Assembly: GCA_964558235.1 (NCBI GenBank)
Contig: CAZLCK010000006.1
Location: forward strand, 1 to 43,024
Reading direction: 5' to 3'
DNA from: CAZLCK01 sp964558235
GTDB lineage: Bacteria > Actinomycetota > Coriobacteriia > Coriobacteriales > CADBOM01
DNA length: 43,024 nt
This document shows positions 40,672-43,024 of the stretch, in pieces (within the stretch, counting starts at the first letter, position 1; each line of letters opens with the position of its first letter). The notes under the pieces were generated by a model. The model was not told where the DNA came from and ran no database searches. It saw nothing but the letters and a program-made list of their open reading frames with translations. Made by a program: the position numbers and the translations under genes.

Positions 40672-42684
40672 ATGGGATCTAAGTATTCGCATGTTTTTAG
40701 TCCAATTCAGATCCGCGGAATCGACTTTAAAAACAGAATTGTTTTAGCGCCTCCTTCGGCAAATCACACCAATTACGATCATATGATTACTCACGATTTT
40801 GTAAATTGGTTCCGTCAATTTGCCCGTGGCGGAGTAACTACTCTATATTCTGGAAATGCTTCGATTGATATTACTGAGTGTAAGGATGAAGAGACTCAGC
40901 TCGATCTCTCAACGGATGAGTGCGTTTTACCAATGTCTTGGTATGCAGAGATGGCAAAGCAATATGATTGTCATGCATCTTTGGAGATCAATCACAACGG
41001 TCATAACACTGCTCCCGAAACGATCGGTCACGCACCATATTCTGCCTCTCCAATGGTCTGCTCATCTGAGGCAAGCCGCGCAGAGCGCCTCGGCCGTGAT
41101 CCGATTCCTGCTATCGAGATGGATCAGGCTAAGATCGACGAAACCGTCAACAAATATGGCGATGCAGCTATGAGAATGAAAAGAGCCGGAATGGACATCG
41201 TGCTTGTTCACGGTGGACATGGAAATCTCATCTCTCAGTTCACTTCTCCTCTATATAACCACAGAAAAGACAAGTATGGTGGATCTACTAAAAACCGTGC
41301 TTTGTTTGCTCTAGAGGTTCTCGATAACATTCGTCAAAAAGTAGGAGAGGACTTTGTAATTGAATATAGAATCTCTGCTGATGAGATTGCTCCTGGTGGA
41401 ATGCACTTTCCAGAGACCCTAGAACTTATTGGTTTACTTAAAGATAAGGTAGATATCTTTAATGTTTCAGCCGGTCTACACAGCGATTTCGACTTTGCTT
41501 ACTATCGCAACTGGTGCCAAAACTTTTTGATGCCACATGGTTTTAATGTTCACTTTGCAAAGGCAGTCAAAGAGGCTTATCCAGACGTTTTAGTAGACAC
41601 CGTTGGTTCTATTAACAGTATTGAGCTTGCTGAGCACATTCTATCTGAGGGATGGGCCGACTTTGTAGCAATGTGTCGTCCTTTGATGGCAGATCCCGAT
41701 ATGCCTCGTAAATATGCTGAAGGTCGCGAAGAGGACCATCGTCCATGTCTGCGTTGTGATTCATGCTGTGCTCGCCTACTGATGCCAAGAGTTATCAATT
41801 GTGCTGTTAATCCAATTTCTGGAATGACCAATGATCTTCCTGATGGTGAAGTTCCAGTAGCCTCTGTAAAGAAAAAATGTGCTGTTGTTGGTGGTGGACC
41901 AGGTGGAATTGTTGCTGCTATTACACTTTGTAAGCGCGGTCATGATGTTACCTTATACGAGAAGACAAATGAGCTTGGCGGAATGTTAATTCCTGGTACT
42001 GCTGCACCATTTAAAGAGGATCTAAAGGCATATCTTGATTACTTGCGTGTTCAAGTTAAGAAGTATCCTATCGATATTAGGATGAACACAACAGCAACTC
42101 CTGAGCTTTTAGAAAAGGAGAATTATGAGGCAATAATCTTAGCTCTCGGTGCAGTTCCAACTGTTCCAGATATTCCTGGAATCGATCGCCCAAATGTTGC
42201 TTGGGGTCCAGATGCTGAGATGGGATCGATTGAAGTTGGAGATAAGGTTGTTGTTTTGGGAGCAGGTTCCATCAGTTTTGAAACTGCTTATGACTTCAGG
42301 TTACAAGGCAAGGATGTTACCTTGATTGCTCGTGGCGATGAAGATCACGTTATAGGTAAACTTTATATGACTGCTGGTGGTCCAACTGCCACCGAGCTCT
42401 TTAGTCGCACAATCGAAGAGGGCGTCAAGGTTATGTATAAAACTAACGTTGTCTCTATTGAGGATGGCAAGGTTGTTTGTACAGACGCTGAAGGTAAGAC
42501 TATTGAGGTCGAGGCCGATACTGTTCTTCATAGCTATGGTATGACCGCATTATTTGATGAGGCTCAAACTATGCGTCATTGTGCACCCGAGACTTCAGTG
42601 AGAATCGTTGGAGATTGTGTCAAGGTTGGTGAAAATGTTTCATTTGCAGTTAATGGAGCATTCCAGGCCGCGCTTCGCATTTAA
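40672..42684 (+). CDS. Enoate/2,4-dienoyl-CoA reductase-type flavoenzyme
   Basis: A 670-residue iron-sulfur flavoprotein of the old yellow enzyme family (2-enoate reductase, DCR, BaiCD/BaiH-like). The N-terminal FMN TIM barrel (1-350) has VHGGHGNLISQFTSP at 179-193. A [4Fe-4S] motif follows with cysteines 359, 362, 366 and 377. The C-terminal FAD/NAD(P) module opens VVGGGPGGI (405-413) and has a second nucleotide fold near VVVLGAGSISFE. It reduces activated C=C bonds with NAD(P)H. The extra Cys365 beside the cluster ligand is notable. The ATG has AGAGGAAAGGATAGAG upstream. It follows ptb-buk after a terminator, so it has its own promoter. Substrate is unknown; enals, enoates and steroid or bile-acid enones are options. 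Confidence 0.9.
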   Translation: MGSKYSHVFSPIQIRGIDFKNRIVLAPPSANHTNYDHMITHDFVNWFRQFARGGVTTLYSGNASIDITECKDEETQLDLSTDECVLPMSWYAEMAKQYDCHASLEINHNGHNTAPETIGHAPYSASPMVCSSEASRAERLGRDPIPAIEMDQAKIDETVNKYGDAAMRMKRAGMDIVLVHGGHGNLISQFTSPLYNHRKDKYGGSTKNRALFALEVLDNIRQKVGEDFVIEYRISADEIAPGGMHFPETLELIGLLKDKVDIFNVSAGLHSDFDFAYYRNWCQNFLMPHGFNVHFAKAVKEAYPDVLVDTVGSINSIELAEHILSEGWADFVAMCRPLMADPDMPRKYAEGREEDHRPCLRCDSCCARLLMPRVINCAVNPISGMTNDLPDGEVPVASVKKKCAVVGGGPGGIVAAITLCKRGHDVTLYEKTNELGGMLIPGTAAPFKEDLKAYLDYLRVQVKKYPIDIRMNTTATPELLEKENYEAIILALGAVPTVPDIPGIDRPNVAWGPDAEMGSIEVGDKVVVLGAGSISFETAYDFRLQGKDVTLIARGDEDHVIGKLYMTAGGPTATELFSRTIEEGVKVMYKTNVVSIEDGKVVCTDAEGKTIEVEADTVLHSYGMTALFDEAQTMRHCAPETSVRIVGDCVKVGENVSFAVNGAFQAALRI

Positions 42685-42752
42685 TTTTAATCAAGTTATC
42701 GTCTAGGTTTAATCGAGTTACCGTCTAGCCTAAGTTAGATCCAAGAAAATAT

Positions 42753-42792
42753 TTAAGGCACCGATTCTGGGCAATCAGAAGAGGTGCCTTAA
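42753..42792 (+). terminator. Hairpin downstream of the flavoenzyme gene
   Basis: A perfect outer stem (TTAAGGCACC at 42753-42762 with 42783-42792) and an inner stem (42765-42769 with 42776-42780) are separated by a GA/GA internal loop. There is no U-run directly after. A second small hairpin, GTGCC/GGCAC at 42798-42813, is followed by GTTTT and may supply the actual termination point. Confidence 0.55.
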
Positions 42793-42868
42793 CTTGTGTG
42801 CCGAGCATGGCACGTTTTGTGTTGTAGATAATATCTTTCTACTCCCTAAAGGGTAAGGAATAATTCAC

Positions 42869-43009
42869 ATGGAATATGACGTCACGATTCAAATTGAGGG
42901 GACAGACGTAGTCGTTGGCAACAAGCGCTCCATATTTTCTTGGATTATTACTGGATTACTTGAAAAAAGGTTTAAAATAATACTTTGTAATAACCAAATC
43001 TTTATCTAA
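42869..43009 (+). CDS. Small 46-residue protein, unrecognised
   Basis: An ATG-initiated frame of 46 codons ending in TAA. AAGGA lies about nine bases before the start. The product begins MEYDVTIQIEGTDVVV, then has a short hydrophobic stretch (SIFSWIITGLL) and a basic patch. I recognise no family. It is followed at once by AAGGAG and a GTG, so it probably leads a new operon and may be translationally coupled to the next gene. A chance short frame cannot be excluded, though the ribosome-binding site and the downstream signal support it. Confidence 0.45.
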   Translation: MEYDVTIQIEGTDVVVGNKRSIFSWIITGLLEKRFKIILCNNQIFI

Positions 43010-43019
43010 GGAGATGAAC

Positions 43020-43024
43020 GTGAT
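43020..43024 (+). CDS. Start of next gene (cut by window end)
   Basis: A GTG at 43020 follows AAGGAG (43008-43013) with six-base spacing, right after the small ORF stop. Only two codons lie in the window, so nothing can be said of the product. Confidence 0.35.

Overview
This window looks like chromosomal DNA from a strictly anaerobic, fermentative Gram-positive bacterium. The best guess is a low-GC member of the Coriobacteriia (Actinomycetota), with an anaerobic Firmicute as the alternative. The evidence is strong purine-rich ribosome binding sites, frequent GTG/TTG starts, an [FeFe]-hydrogenase, fumarate-reductase-like and enoate-reductase-like flavoenzymes, phosphate butyryltransferase/butyrate kinase, a single-chain clostridial-type PurL, and an XRE-cupin/acyl-CoA ligase pair. 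I see no rRNA, tRNA, CRISPR, transposase, integrase or phage gene. The taxonomic call is inference from gene content only.

Layout. 1-5.1 kb: a Bcr/CflA-type MFS exporter (-) diverges from engB, an [FeFe]-hydrogenase and a flavoprotein reductase (+). 5.1-9.1 kb: a four-gene minus-strand chaperone cassette (membrane zinc-ribbon protein, DUF5685-like protein, Cys-tailed J-protein, short DnaK). 9.3-12.7 kb: trmB, then a polar amino-acid ABC importer. 13-15 kb: an APC permease abutting a cysteine hydrolase. 15.2-17 kb: a Sfp-type phosphopantetheinyl transferase divergent from a spermidine-synthase-like protein. 17.3-20.3 kb: XRE-cupin regulator, acyl-CoA ligase, YigZ. 20.5-28.9 kb: carB, gamma carbonic anhydrase, purL and mscL, all on the minus strand. 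29-32.3 kb: ADP-ribosylglycohydrolase and murI (+), and a carboxylesterase (-). 32.3-35.9 kb: a heptad-repeat intergenic region and a very large MacB-like ABC protein. 35.9-36.6 kb: a 100-N assembly gap and a shikimate-kinase-like gene. 36.9-43 kb: CoA-acylating aldehyde dehydrogenase, ptb, buk, an enoate-reductase-type flavoenzyme, and a 46-codon small ORF leading into the next gene.

How it fits together. The right end encodes aldehyde -> acyl-CoA -> acyl-phosphate -> acid, which yields NADH and ATP without microcompartment shell genes. The adjacent old-yellow-enzyme could act as an electron sink. The left end pairs a hydrogenase with a flavoprotein reductase, another redox-balancing module. 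The purL/carbonic anhydrase/carB run is a nucleotide block that may share bicarbonate supply. The least understood region is the chaperone cassette at 5.1-9.1 kb. It combines a J-protein with a cysteine-rich tail and a DUF5685-like protein whose two Asp-rich motifs recall squalene/phytoene synthases. It is my strongest candidate for an undescribed system.
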